From Carex sylvatica (Eukaryota > Streptophyta > Magnoliopsida > Poales > Cyperaceae): DNA of 64,000 bases. A program made the position numbers and the translations under genes. This document shows positions 22,783 through 35,263 of this stretch, one piece after another. Under the pieces are notes generated by a model, which was given only the letters and a program-made list of their open reading frames with translations, was not told the origin of the DNA and did not search any database. Numbering within the stretch: position 1 is the stretch's first letter; each line of letters starts with the position of its first letter. The DNA is taken from NCBI GenBank assembly GCA_964058845.1, contig CAXKVR010000240.1:59717-123716 (forward strand), in the 5' to 3' direction.

Positions 22783-23200
22783 GAGCAAAGTTGGGGTGTG
22801 TTGTGCTCACCAAAGAGTTTGAGAAGCATAACTTAAAAATCTATCATATTGATTTTAAACGGGACGAATCCAAACTATTGAAATCGATCTACTTTATGAG
22901 TGATGCAATTGCATATAAAATTTTGAAAATTTTAAATTTATTAAGTATAAAGTAAAGCGATCAAAAATATGACTTTGTACATGCAAAAAATGAAGTTTTA
23001 TAAGTTATTTTAATGTATTCATTTTTCATTAATTTTTTACCGCTTGATTTTGTACTAAATGAATTTCAAAATTTTGTATGTACATGCATCATTTCAGAAG
23101 TAGATCGGTTTCAATAATTTGAATTCTTTTCATTTGAAGTCAATCTGATAGATTTCTCATCAAATTATTGTGGAAGCACAACACACTCTAGTTTTGTTTC
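22783..23200. mobile_element. Foldback MITE family A, degenerate copy
   Basis: Arms with gtgtgttgtgctcacc at the left and ggaagcacaacacactc at the right are mirror-related, and similarity continues to the centre through paired segments such as aagtaaagcg/ccgcttgatttt. It belongs with the copies at 23451, 31699, 32281 and 50613. Confidence 0.65.
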
Positions 23201-23450
23201 TTTTTTTATATGCTAGATTAATTGTAGCTCTGCTATCCTATTTTAAACCATTCAATCTAAATTACGGTCTGGATTACTTTACAAATTGTACTCCTAAAAT
23301 TAGAAATTGATAGTCCGAGCCAAACTGTACATTAGAGTTCTGACGGTGAACTGATTCAAAGATAATCAGTACCGACACTATTTTGCCCCAAATTCATATC
23401 ACCCAAGGTACCTCAAAAATTGAGTTTGAATTCGATTTGTTTGTTATATA

Positions 23451-23872
23451 GAGTAGAATTAGGGTGTTCTTAAGTTCACCAATTAAGCCACTTAGTGAAC
23501 TCAACTCTAAAACTTATCGGATTGACTTCAAATAACGAATTCAAACCGTTAAAATTATTCTACCTTATGAGTGAAGCATCTACATGCAAAAAAAAAAAAT
23601 TAATTTTAAATTAATTATGTATAGCGTCAAGTGGTCAAAATGCGTCCAAAAAATAAATGCATTAAAATTAATTTATAAATCTTTTAATTTTGATCACTTG
23701 ACTTTATACTAAATTAATTCAAAATTTTAAAATTTTCACATGTAAACGCATCACCCATAAGGTAGAAGAATTAATTCAACGGTTTGAATTCATCGTTTAA
23801 AGGCAAATCGATAGGTTCAGAGTTGAATTCACCAAGTGGCTTGGTGAACTTAAGAACACCATAGCTATACTC
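23451..23872. mobile_element. Foldback MITE family A
   Basis: A 422-bp full-length palindrome beginning gagtagaattagggtgttc. Flanks tgttatata and tattatata match at 8 of 9, indicating a 9-bp target duplication. It lies 250 bp from another copy of the same family. Confidence 0.8.
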
Positions 23873-24160
23873 TATTATATAATATATATTAACACAAATT
23901 TTATAGGACTGTATTATGGGTCGGATTTGTCCGAATTCTGATTGGATGGTCCAAATTGAAACGGTGCATTAACCCATATGACCCAGACTCATCTTGACCC
24001 CGGTCTAGCTTCCATCGCCTAGGCCCCCACACCGTATTGCACCCATTTAGGTCCCGTTTTGCATAGATCTGGGAATTCATATCACCTAAAGTAAACTCAA
24101 ATTTGATTTTAGATCTTAACCGTCTGATATGTTTTGTTATATATATATATAATGTTCAAG

Positions 24161-24770
24161 GGGAAATTTCACGTATACCCTTCAAAAACTTCAAAATTAC
24201 GTATTTCTCCCTCTAAACTTCAAAAACTCACAAATTTACTAATTATATATTTTTTATATTAAAATACATTCTAAATTTATAAAATACCCATTTTACTCTT
24301 TACTAAAAGGGACTTAAATTTGAATGTGAAGGGTTCCTCTACCGTCCGATCTGTGAGTATAACTTCAATATCCGTGCATGTTCGCTTTTACTATTCATGC
24401 TGATCTAGCGTACACATATCTTAAAGCAATTTGATCCGAGTGCATCGCATTAAGATTTGTGCACGTCTCTTCAATATATGTGCGTGTTCGCATCAATATT
24501 TGTGCTAATCTAGCGTGCACAAATCTTAAAGCGGTTCGGATGGTTAATAATCCCTTCAGATTTAAATTTGACTATGATGGGTGTTTTATGCTTTTAATAA
24601 AGAGTAAAATAAATATTTTATAAATATAGAATGAGTTTTAATATAAAAGACAATAAAATGGGTAAATTTGTGAGTTTTTGAAGTTTAAAGGAAGAAAATA
24701 CGTAATTTAAAGTTTAGAGTGAAAAATTTGTAATTTTGAAGTTTTTTAGGGTTATACATGAAATTCCCCC
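24161..24770. mobile_element. 610-bp foldback element
   Basis: Arms start gggaaatttcacgtata and its mirror, and continue for over 100 bp including aaacttcaaaaactcac. Flanks atgttcaag (24152-24160) and atgttaaag (24771-24779) match at 8 of 9. The central 240 bp contains direct repeats around gtgcacaaatcttaaagc. Confidence 0.8.
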
Positions 24771-24979
24771 ATGTTAAAGGGGTCGTGCATTAACTCTTGG
24801 GAGGGATTTGTTCGGTTTCTGATTGGACGGTTCGGATCTAAACTCAAAATTTGAGTTCATAGCATCCGGACTCTAGATCAGCGAGTTTCAGGTTTTCTGG
24901 GCAATCAACATTTTATAGGAGGAATTTTTTTTTTGAATATGTTGAGTTATGGAATATTGACTTTAGGACACTATATTTT

Positions 24980-25357
24980 GAGTGAGGCTATGGTATTATG
25001 CATAACACAAATTGATCCACGCTATGGATTTAAATTTTTATTGAAAGTTCTAATATTGGTTGATGCAAGCAGTTCAACATTGTTTATATTTGAATATGTA
25101 TTTGTATATTAAATTTTACATTTTTAAAATATTTTTACTATTTTTTTAGATGAATAGAAAATCATTTGATATGAAAATTCTAGACCATTCAATGATTGTC
25201 CTACCTATTGAAGGAAAATGTAAAATTCAATTTATAAGTACATATTCATATTAAAACTGTATTGAACAGTTCTGATCGACCGTTAAAATAAAAAGAAAAT
25301 GTATTAATCCGTAGTACTGATTAATCCACCTTATTTATAGTTACCATAGCCTCACTC
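24980..25357. mobile_element. Foldback element, GAGTGAGGCTATGGTA ends
   Basis: The left end gagtgaggctatggta is exactly mirrored by taccatagcctcactc at the right. The interior shares tttttactatttttttaga with repeats at 25.93, 39.0 and 39.97 kb. Flanks are similar (ctatatttt and ttatattta, 7 of 9). Confidence 0.7.
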
Positions 25358-25537
25358 TTATATTTATTTTTTATGGATTTCTCTAAAGAAGAGGCGCTAC
25401 TGTGTTGTATTTTATTCCCAGCTTACTCAGGCCCAAAACGACCCATAAAACAAGCCCAATTTTGACTTTATTTGAGAGGGGGTAGAAAAATGCATAATTA
25501 CCTAATGATCTGTTGGGTTTTACTTCCAAGTTCCAAC

Positions 25538-25732
25538 CAGTGTTATAAATAACGGTATGCGGTCGTCGGACGGACATGGTACCGCCAAGCGATTAATTGA
25601 CAATAATTGGGAATAATTGGTCATAATCGGAAATAATCAGTCGATTAGTCGGAGAAATCCATGACGGTTTAATCACCGCCAACGACTAATCGGCCAATTA
25701 ATCGATCAAAACGGACGTTTTTAACAACACTG
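25538..25732. mobile_element. CAGTGTTGT-type hAT MITE, copy 2
   Basis: A 195-bp element starting cagtgttataaataacgg and ending aacaacactg. A perfect 8-bp duplication, gttccaac, occurs at 25530-25537 and 25733-25740. Confidence 0.9.
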
Positions 25733-25928
25733 GTTCCAACTTATACCCAACTGGCCTAACAAAAAATGAGCCCCAAATTGTCCTTTCAGTTTTGAAAATC
25801 CATCAATTGTTCTTCTTATTGCACTTGCAAGTACACCAAAATCAGGAATTTTGCTCCTGGTCTCCTTCTCATACACCAACCACATAAAGAGGGTATGGGA
25901 AGGGAAGGAAATTGGAGGAATCCAATAT

Positions 25929-26275
25929 CTCATTTTTTTTTTCATATACCTCGTCATACATATATCATATTTTATTTCTTCGTTTTCAAAGTCCAAATTG
26001 TTGATCTGAACCGTTCAATAAGATATTTATACTAAAATATGTCTGACAATGAAATTTTATAATTTTTGGAATTTCTTTTACTATTTTTTAAGAAATGTAC
26101 AAAATTACTATTTTTGAACCGTTCAAAAAATAGTGATTTTCTATCCATCTTAAAAAATAGTAAAAGAAATTCCAAAAATTGTAGAATTTCATTCCAACCA
26201 TATTTTAGTATGGATATCATGTTGATCGGTTCGGATTATAACATATGAGGTATAATGAGGTATAAAAGACATGAG
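25929..26275. mobile_element. Foldback element
   Basis: A palindrome with paired segments such as tggaatttcttttactat on the left arm and its mirror on the right, and outer ends ctcattttt and catgag. Small open frames on both strands here are products of the palindrome, not genes. Confidence 0.65.
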
Positions 26276-26277
26276 AC

Positions 26278-27128
26278 ATTAGAACCCTCATATATATATA
26301 TGTTCATTGATCTTTCTTTTATGAGTGTCTCAACAAGTTGTAATTATTGGTGCAAACAAAATATCTGATTAGATACTTGTACCATTGTTTTGTTGTTTAT
26401 CATGTTCTTAAAATAATGTGAGAATTAATCTTTAATCTAATGACTAATAATTAAGACAATATTTTTCATGTGAGAGTTCGTATGTTCGAAATTTGGAGGG
26501 GGGTCCTTTGTGAATATTTAAAGTTGGTAGCTTGGCCCTCATTTTATCTGAACAAAAGCCAAAATTACATGAAATATTCTGAATAACCCTAGTGATAAAA
26601 ATAATTTAGCTAGATAAAGCAATATCATCATCATCATCATAGTCATGGTTAATTACTTCGAACCATATGAATTTAATAGTATATATGTACTAATGTACAT
26701 GAAATTAACAAAATAAAAAGTGCTAATTATGAGAACATCATCACATAAGGTACGTGTATACACACACACACACACACACGCACGCATATATATAACTAGA
26801 ATTACAAGGATACAATATTATAAGTGATTTAGGTAATTAATTAGTATAGTCTGTAGCCAAATTGTCTTCAACTACTTGATACAACGAGAGATTGATTGGG
26901 TGGGGCAACGTATATATGTACGGAATGGCTAAAATACATTTTCTCAAAATATCAAGGTCAAATTAATCTTTCATTTGATATATCATTTAGCAAACTGGCT
27001 AATATTTATATATATCCACTACGGTACGTGTCGCAAATACAAATTCATGTAAATAGTGCATGTAATTCTTCAATATAAGTTGTAATTATATGAGGGGGTG
27101 ATTATTTGTACGTAGCATTATTTTTTTA
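26278..27128. other. Upstream region of the mannanase gene
   Basis: AT-rich intergenic sequence. It includes a SINE-like segment near 26430-26530 (box B-like tatgttcgaaat), a (CAT)n run near 26626 and a (CA)n microsatellite at about 26760-26783. No coding frame is recognised. Confidence 0.45.
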
Positions 27129-27140
27129 CATATATATAAA
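27129..27140 (+). promoter_or_regulatory. Candidate TATA box of the mannanase gene
   Basis: The sequence atatatataaaa lies about 300 bases upstream of the ATG. In so AT-rich a region this is suggestive only. Confidence 0.35.
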
Positions 27141-27437
27141 ATGGTAAAATCGTACATCATCATAGTATATATGGCCCAATTGGGACTAGCTAGCTAGAGC
27201 ACTTCCTTTAAAGCAAAGCCTCATTTCACATCAAAAATTGACCACATACTCCATTTCCTTACTGCACTTGGGAGTATCTTCCTATGTTTGCAAACCATAT
27301 AGAAAATGAATTTAGGTTTTCTAAGCATTGGATTTCTTGCTTCTAAGCTACGACCCCTAAACATTGCCACCTCCATGTTGTGTATATATATTTGCGAATT
27401 GATGAACTTCAAGAAACCATTCTATGCTTACAGAACC

Positions 27438-30400
27438 ATGGCAACAACTAGATTATTTACACCACTCCTTGTTTTAATTCCAATCCTTCTTTTGGCCTCC
27501 AAAACTGTAATTTGTTTTGATGGACAGAATGCGTGCACCGACACAAGCTCAGAAAGTTCTACTACGATAGACAGCATGCATGTTCTTTTTTCTTTTTTCT
27601 TTTTATATCTTGAGATACATTTCAATATCTTGACATACATCATTATTTGTTGGCCCATCATAATTTAATTTTGATTTAAACAATTTTCATTATCATTCTA
27701 TAGGAAGCACGACGAACCTTGGGAGATGGTAAGGAGAAATGGAAACCAGTTCGTGGTAAACGGGCAACCATTTTATGTTAATGGGTTCAATTCCTATTGG
27801 TTGATGTTATTAGCAGTTGATACCTCCACTAGGCAGCAGGTAAGTGATGTATTTCGACAAGCTGCTTCTGTTGGACTAACGGTGTGTCGGACATGGGGTT
27901 TTAATGATGGAGGTTGGAGAGCACTTCAGAAATCTCCTGCAGTCTATGATGAAGATGTTTTTAAGGTATATATGTACATAACGCTGTTTCCTTTTAACTC
28001 TTTTATATGTGTATTACCAAAATAAATTTGGAGTACTTGGTGAAAATATTATAATGCATTAATGCATGTAATATATTTGGACTTAACAAGGTTATAGACT
28101 TATAATACAACACGCTTTCGCTATAACCCTATTTACAATATCTTACATATAATACTAGCTTAAATACTCTGATCATTACCGAAAGATCTGGTATGTACAG
28201 CAGTATTATCTCAAATTAATTTAAAAAATTAGAGTACAGAGAATATAACAAAAATAAGTCTCTTTCCTCGTATCTTTGAGGGAATTCACTCAAAAGCTTT
28301 GGTGATGAAGCGAGAAAACATTCAAAGTCAAACTAGTATAATTTTGATGAGCTTCTAATTTACTTGACAATAACATTTTGATGGTGCTCTAAATATTATT
28401 TGAATGAAAGGTGGTAGGTGGAAAATGAAAATACCAGCCAAGTCATCAATTAATAACTCGATGTTTCTTTGGAGCCATTGAAAGTCAGACTTTACTCAAA
28501 AGAATGATATTGCACCAGATATAACATATGTAATATTAAATATTCTTCATAATATATACTTCTATTTTCTCCCGTCTACATATATATGATACATGAAAGC
28601 ATGACAGATTTATTAAGATTCTCAGTGTGGTAGTCTCATTTATCCTTCTCAATGATTTTGTATATTATTTGCAACACTAGTAACAAACTGTTCATTAATT
28701 AGAGCATGATCATGATTGTATTTTAATAAATAAATGTAAATTTTGAGCAGATTTAATTATCCATGTGCACAGTATAAGCTAGTGCATCATACTTTACTTA
28801 AATTAAAGTAAGTTTAATGTTTTCTAATTAAAAATATGCAAATATGTAAGCAGATTTCGAATAATCAAATATGTTGTTATTCTCAGTGTTTTTAAATGTG
28901 GCCGCATATGCGTATGCGGCCGGTTGTCGTGCTCAAAATGTCGCACACACACACACACTTGCGGGATTGAATATGCGTTCATGCGGACGCACAATACAAC
29001 ATGCGGGAGTACCGACCATGTGGACACATAATACTCCATGCCGATACCTAGGAGTTGGTTAGGGTTTCTGTTAGGGGTACCCCATTTAGTGCATCCAGAA
29101 TTGTCTAAAAAAATCATATAAATTCACACCTTTTTGAGTTTTTAGGATTTTTTATATCAAAATTCATATTTTTAATGTCGAATCTTAACAAGAATTTTAT
29201 TTCATCAAAATCACTGTCTGTGATTATTGACTTTTAAGAAATTGAGGTTTTTTGGGTATTATTCTCACCCAATTTCCAAAGAATAAATATGGTATTCCTT
29301 AGACATATTTCAAACTATCTAGGGTCCAACAACAATTTATTTTAAAATCCGCATTAAAATCTACATATGCAATATGCATTGACCTTCTGCATACATGAAC
29401 AAAATCGCATTTTAAAACATTGGTTATTCTTACAGACAGATCAGGAGTCTGTAATGAAGTATATTGTTCATTCTTTATGTTAGGCTCTGGACTTTGTGGT
29501 GAATGAAGCAAGAAAGTACAAAATTAGACTTTTGTTATCTTTGACAAACAACTGGGAATCATATGGTGGAAAAAAGCAATATGTAAAATGGGGTAAAGAT
29601 GCTGGTCTAAATGTAACCTCTGATGATGATTTCTTTGTCGACACAAACATTAAAAGCTACTTCAGATGTCATATCAAGGTAAAATTAACTTCATGTTTTT
29701 CTCAGTATATATATACACACTATGTTTTCTCCTCTTTATTACTCTGTTTGAATAATTTTGTTATGAATATGTAATTATCTACTAGCTCTATAGAAACTAA
29801 GAGAAATTTAACTTGTTTGTTAAGCAGACTATACTCACAAGAGTGAATACATTTAATAATATTTCATACAAAGATGACCCAACAATTTTCGGATGGGAGT
29901 TGATGAATGAAGCACGATGCGAATCAGATTCAACTGGCAATAAGTTACAAGTATGTACTTACATTTTCATTATTCAGTCTGTGTTCAAGCTTATGTTCGT
30001 ATAGTTACATTTTTTCTGTAGTCTAGTATATCAAAGGCTCAAGGCTGCAATGCATATGTACATATGTACCAGCAGACTTTCTTCTTTGATAGTTTGCTAA
30101 ATTAAAACACTATGAGTATACGAATTCATACCCCCAAAAATTGTCCAAATATCTATGCGCTATATATAATACCTATAACAACAAGAACTTGCATTTGGTA
30201 TAGTGACAAAGACAAATGACTTCTATATGAGATGACGTCATGGGTTCGAAACCCACAAAGTTGATAAATACTCTATATTAATATATAGGGGTTTGAAATG
30301 TGTTGGGTAGCTTGACTCCCAACTCATATTTCAAAAACTAATACCTACAACAACACTTCAGGGATGGATACAAGAAATGGCATACTATGTGAAGTTGATC

Positions 30401-31123
30401 GACCCAATCCACCTACTAGCAATTGGTACAGAGGGCTTCTATGGCCCCTCGACTGCTGATCGGTTACAACTCAACCCTAATTCATATGCTGGTCAAGTCG
30501 GAACTGATTTCATTAAAAACCATCGAGTCCTGGGCATCGATTTTGCTTCCGTTCACATCTACCCAGATTCTTGGTGAGTCATGATTCAACTGTAGTTTAT
30601 TTGGATATCTTAATTTTTCTTTTTGAGGTAGCATTTGCATTTGAATATTTGCTCTTGTTTTAATGTACTTCTTGTATGGATATATGTAAGGTTATCCGAT
30701 GCATCGCCAGAAGCACACATCCAATTTGTGAAGCGATGGATGCAAGCCCACATTGAGGATGCAGAAAACATACTCGACATGCCGGTCGTGTTTGGCGAGT
30801 TTGGTGTTTCAACAAAGAACGGGAGGTTCAACCAAACTTTCAGAGACACGTTCATAGACACGGTGTACAAAACTGTTTTGAATTCCACGAGGAGGGGTGG
30901 AAGTGCAAGCGGATGCCTCTTCTGGCAGCTACTTTCCGAGGGCACCGAAAATATGGATGATGGTTATGCAGTCGTGTTGAACAAAGAGCCGACCATCGCA
31001 AGTATTATGTCGGTGCAGTCTAGGCGCATTCAGAGTTTCAATTCAAGGTGCAACTGGAATTGCCGCTGGAATTGTAAGAAAACGACTTCAGTAGATGAAA
31101 CTTCGCATCATGATGATCTTTAG
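27438..31123 (+). CDS. Mannan endo-1,4-beta-mannosidase (GH5)
   Basis: Six exons: 27438-about 27532, 27704-27965, 29484-29678, 29828-29950, 30362-30573, 30691-31123, joining to 439 residues, the family's normal size. Exons 2-6 fit GT-AG sites and phase exactly; the exon 1 donor is weak and chosen for phase. Residues 1 to about 26 form a signal peptide, so the enzyme is secreted and cleaves beta-1,4-mannan in cell walls. Conserved motifs: [28 protein letters not shown] with the acid/base Glu (about 212), HIYPDSW, and VVFGEFGVS with the nucleophile Glu (about 332). An in-frame ATG at 27306 would add 44 residues ahead of the signal peptide and is less likely. Intron 2 carries a hAT element. Intact catalytic residues and frame suggest a working gene. 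Confidence 0.93.
28884..29422. mobile_element. hAT element inside mannanase intron 2
   Basis: Ends cagtgtttttaaatg and cattttaaaacattg form the inverted repeat, and a perfect 8-bp duplication, gttattct, flanks it (28876-28883 and 29423-29430). It contains GC-rich gcatatgcg motifs and a (CA)n run. It ends only about 61 bases before exon 3. Confidence 0.85.
30185..30340 (+). repeat. SINE-like fragment in mannanase intron 4
   Basis: A good box B match (gggttcgaaaccc) follows a loose box A-like segment (tggtatagtgacaaagac). This pattern is that of tRNA-derived SINEs. Ends are not defined. Confidence 0.4.
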
Positions 31124-31698
31124 ATATGTATGAAAAGAAGAAGAAGAAATTAAAAAAGTAAATAATTGAGGAAAATTAGCTAACTTTTATCCCTTTATGT
31201 GTTTAGTAATTAAAGAGTAAATTATGCAGATAGTCCTTGAAACTTTCTTTGTTACATAATATATATATATATATATATATCTATTCGATCAAATGACCGT
31301 CCATATATAGCCTTCCTATATTTATTTAATTTGTGACACGTCTCAACAGTTTGATCGATACTTCTAAATTTTGATATTAAAACTTTGACATCAATATATA
31401 TACATGCTACAAATTAAAGGAGGAATTAATTTCTGTGAGTAAAATTTAGACAAGATCGAAAGAGACACCCTACCTTGCTGGCTGCTGTGTCGGCCCTGCT
31501 GACGTGGGATTTTCATTACAGTGAAAAAGTTGCTCTTGCCCAACTATACGACCATGACACGACTTATACTGAGTCGCTGTCAACAAAGTTTACTCCTTTG
31601 CTTCTATTGAAATTCTTTTATTGGGATTTGGGAGAGCTTGTCTAGCTTTTTTGTTAACAAAGAGTGAAAAAAAAAAATATATATATATATATATATAT
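31124..31698. other. 3' flank of the mannanase gene
   Basis: Probable 3' untranslated region and flank. Two AT dinucleotide runs (about 31258-31280 and 31677-31697) are present. No other gene is recognised. Confidence 0.4.
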
Positions 31699-32106
31699 GA
31701 GTAGAACTAGGGTGTTCTTAAGCTCACCAAAGTATTAATTTGGTGAGCTTAACTCCAAAATCTATCAAATTTATTTCAAATGATAAATTCGAACCGTTGA
31801 AATCCGTCTACCTTACAAGTGATGAGTCTACATGTGAAAATTTTAAATATTCGAATTAATTTAATATAAAGTCAAGCGGTTAAAAAAGTTCAAAAAATGA
31901 ATGCACTCAAATAAATTTATTAACCTTCTAATTTTGACCGATTGACTTTATACTAAAGTAATTCGAATGTTTAAAAAATTTACATGTAGACGCATCACAC
32001 GTACAATAGACGAGTTCCAACGGTTTGGATTCGTCATTTGAAATCGATTTAATGAGTTTTAGAGTTAAGCTCACCAAATACTTTGGTGAGCTTAAGAACA
32101 CCCTAG
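31699..32106. mobile_element. Foldback MITE family A
   Basis: Begins gagtagaactagggtgttc and ends cttaagaacaccctagt, a palindrome of about 408 bp. The last bases of the right end are eroded and the left flank is an AT run, so no target duplication can be read. Confidence 0.8.
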
Positions 32107-32280
32107 TCATCCTAATGGCATTCTAAACTTAGTTAATTTTTAATTTTGCCACTCCAAATAATTAATTTTGTCACATCATTAATTATTTTGGGGTGACATT
32201 TTTCAAATTTTAAAGTTTTGGAGTGGCAAATAACCAATTTTTTCATCTATTTATAGTCTACAGAACTATAATTCATTAAA

Positions 32281-32645
32281 GCTAGGCATAACTTCAAAAT
32301 CTATTGGATTTGCTTCAAACGTTAAATCTAAACTGTTGAAACTGATTTACTTCACTAATAATGCATATATATGAAAAAAAATTCAAATTATCATATTCAT
32401 TTAGCACAAAGTCAAACAGTCAAAAATGATGAAAAATTAATGCATTAAAATAACTCATAAGCCTTCATTTTTTACCGCATGACTTTGTACTAAATAAATT
32501 CAAAAAATTAAAATTTTTTTTTGCATGTACACGTATCACTCGTGATCAAGTAGATCGTTTTCAACAATTTAAATTTATCGTTTGAAATCAATCTCATATA
32601 TTTTGAAGTTATACTCACCAATCCTTTTTGATAAGCATAATACAT
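32281..32645. mobile_element. Foldback MITE family A, degenerate copy
   Basis: Retains paired arm segments (aagtcaaacagtcaaaaatg and ttttaccgcatgacttt) in the family order but has lost much of the outer end. It lies 170 bp from the better copy at 31699. Confidence 0.55.
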
Positions 32646-34746
32646 GTTAACTTTACTCATTATACATTATAATATGCTATTGTGAGATTTTAAGTTCAAA
32701 AACCGACCATGCTAAGTAATTTTAAATTTTAGCTGCCACCCTCCAATCTCCTATTTAAATTTTCTAGTTCTGTCCCTAACATATAATTGTATTGGCAGGG
32801 CAGATTAGATTAGTGGAAGGAAAAGACTCCCCTATAATTTAAAAAAAATAAATAAATAAAGGTGCCTCCCTTGCAAATTGAAAATTTATGATTCTATCCA
32901 TTAAATTTTGTAAATCTTATATGCATCAATACTTTTTAGTTCCTTTGTAAAATTATATTGTACTAGATTTGTGGGCTCTCTAATTTTTTATTATTTTTAG
33001 TTCTGTCCTTGTGCAGTTATGCACGCGCTGGCTGATCGAGTTGAAACGAGAATATATGAACTGTCCCTCTTACACAGGCTGGGTCAGAATAAGCCTATGA
33101 TGATCATACACGAATTGAGGTCAAAACAAATTAAAACAGGCATATGGCTGACCTTTCAAGGCACATCTATATTTCACTTATAATAAAGTGCATGATTGCA
33201 AATGTTGATGTAACAATTATACTTTTAATCATCGAAATGTCAAATAATTATTAAATTAATAGTGATAGACATAATTAAAATTGTGTATTTTGCAATTAAA
33301 ACACAAATAATATAGAATCCATAAATTCAAAATAAAATAGCAAATAAATTTAAATCTTACAGTTCTGAAGTGATGGCATTGTTAGGCGAAAGCGTAAATA
33401 CTGATCTTTAATTGTTTTTCTCAGACTTAATAATAGAGACATTAGGAGTTTTTTTTTCTTCTGTATTTAATTTTATGAACGAAAATTTTCAGAATGGAAT
33501 GCATCCAAATAAGAGAAGAATGGTTGAATAACTCTGAGGCAACCATTGGAACCAGTATAATTTATAAATAGCAATCTGAATTTTTTTTTTATAAAAAATT
33601 CAGATGCCTTTTCATTAATTCTGTAAATGAAATTGGTATACAATAATAACATTGGTCACATAGTAAAATAAAAACTAACAAATAGTACTACTAATCTATT
33701 TATTTTTTAATTGTAGATTAAATTGGAAATTACAAAATAAGTTACATAATTGAATTGCATAACTAGAAATGATATAAAATTAATAATAATAATTGTTAAA
33801 CTTGTTAATGTATAATAGAGAATCAGTTTTAGTTCAGTAACTAAGTTAACGTGTTCTAAGTGGAAGATCATATTTTCGAAATATGTCTGAATTTTTGTTT
33901 TGTTTTTTTTCTTTTTATATATATTTAAAAAATTAAAACTGAACTCCATTTTTATCTCTAAGAAATTACTAATGTGGGAAAAAGTGTCATATTTAGACAG
34001 GCCGAGACGGGCTGAAACTAGTCGGCCCATTTTGTTGAAATTGTTTTGCTCGCCTTTAAAATTTCAACTAAACATGGCCCATTGCTGCTATCTAAACTTT
34101 GATAAACTTTTCTTCAGTTTAAAATTTCTCGCGTATCTCTGGTTGGTAATACTTTCCTTTGTCAAAATCTCTTCATAAAAAAAAAAAAAAAAAAATGCAT
34201 ATTAATCAGATTCAGATTGAAGTCTTGTATAATTTAAAGTGAATCTATTAATATTCAATAGAGGTGTTATTTTTATTCGATTATTCGGTTCCGATCTGTT
34301 ACTGGATTACAACTAGTTTGGATTTATTTAATTTGAATAGGATATGATTTAAAAAATATAACCGGTTAAATTATAGATATTGTTATAAAATTAATATTTA
34401 AATATTTTATTTGGATGTGAACAGTAAATTTGCGTATCTACTATCGAGCATATTTTTAATCGATTCAGATCATATTAGATTTTTTTAGTTAAAATAACTA
34501 AAATAATAAAATAGATAGCAAACGAATGTAACTATTTTATATTATGAAAGATTAAGAATAATTAATTTATAGCTGGTACTAACTACTAACTATGATTTTT
34601 TTTCTTCATACATGCATTGATGAATAATACTTTTAACAACTCAAATCATATTTAGTATATTAGAATAACCTTGTTATTTCTTAATGAATTTTTCAGATTC
34701 AAATCTTGCAAGGTTCAAATATAAATCCGACAAGGTATATATATAT
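32646..34746. other. Intergenic, no gene recognised
   Basis: AT-rich. A SINE-like fragment is possible at about 33820-33900. The sequence agaggtgttatttttattcg at about 34260 resembles a decayed hAT left terminus, but no matching right end was found. A poly-A run of about 19 bases lies near 34177. Confidence 0.4.
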
Positions 34747-35153
34747 GAGGAGGGTTCAAATGTCTCTATCATGCCTTCATTTTTAAAGACTCTAATAACT
34801 CAAAATTTGAAACTTAAAAGTCAAAATAAAACCTTTAGATATAATCTAAATCATTTTATCTATACACATGTAAAATATTATGACATTTCAACTTTGTTTT
34901 GGTTGTCATCAAGAGATTGTAAAAAAAAATGTACTAATGTGGATAATTTCTAGATGTTGATTTTTGAACTTATTAATTCACATAAAATCAAAATTGAAAT
35001 GTAATAATATTTCATGAGCATATAAAGAAAATAATATAGATCACATCTAACGGTTTTATTTTGACATTTATAATTTAAATTTTAAGTTATTAGAGTTTTT
35101 CAAAATGAAAGCATGATGTAGACACAAAAAATAGAGGTATTTCAACTCTTATC
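34747..35153. mobile_element. Foldback MITE family B, copy 2
   Basis: Begins gaggagggttcaaatg, shares tcatttttaaagactctaa and tactaatgtggataatttc with the copy at 19120, and ends with a worn mirror image. It is inserted in an AT dinucleotide run, so the duplication (tatatatat) is uninformative. Confidence 0.7.
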
Positions 35154-35263
35154 TATATATATATATATATCCTTTGTCCAGATCAGTATCCGGATTCATT
35201 AAGCTGTCGGAAAAATTTAGATCCATACGTGGATTCAAATCGAATTCTTGAATCAAAGATATC

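Noticed and set aside
26032..26248. Overlapping 60-62 codon frames on both strands
   Set aside because: Both are produced by the palindrome at 25929-26275 and have no family resemblance.
27428..27661. Minus-strand 77-codon frame over mannanase exon 1
   Set aside because: Antisense to a convincing signal-peptide exon, with no family match.
30210..30260. Possible tRNA gene in a mannanase intron
   Set aside because: Only a box B match is good. Acceptor stem and anticodon arm cannot be folded, so a SINE-like fragment is more likely.
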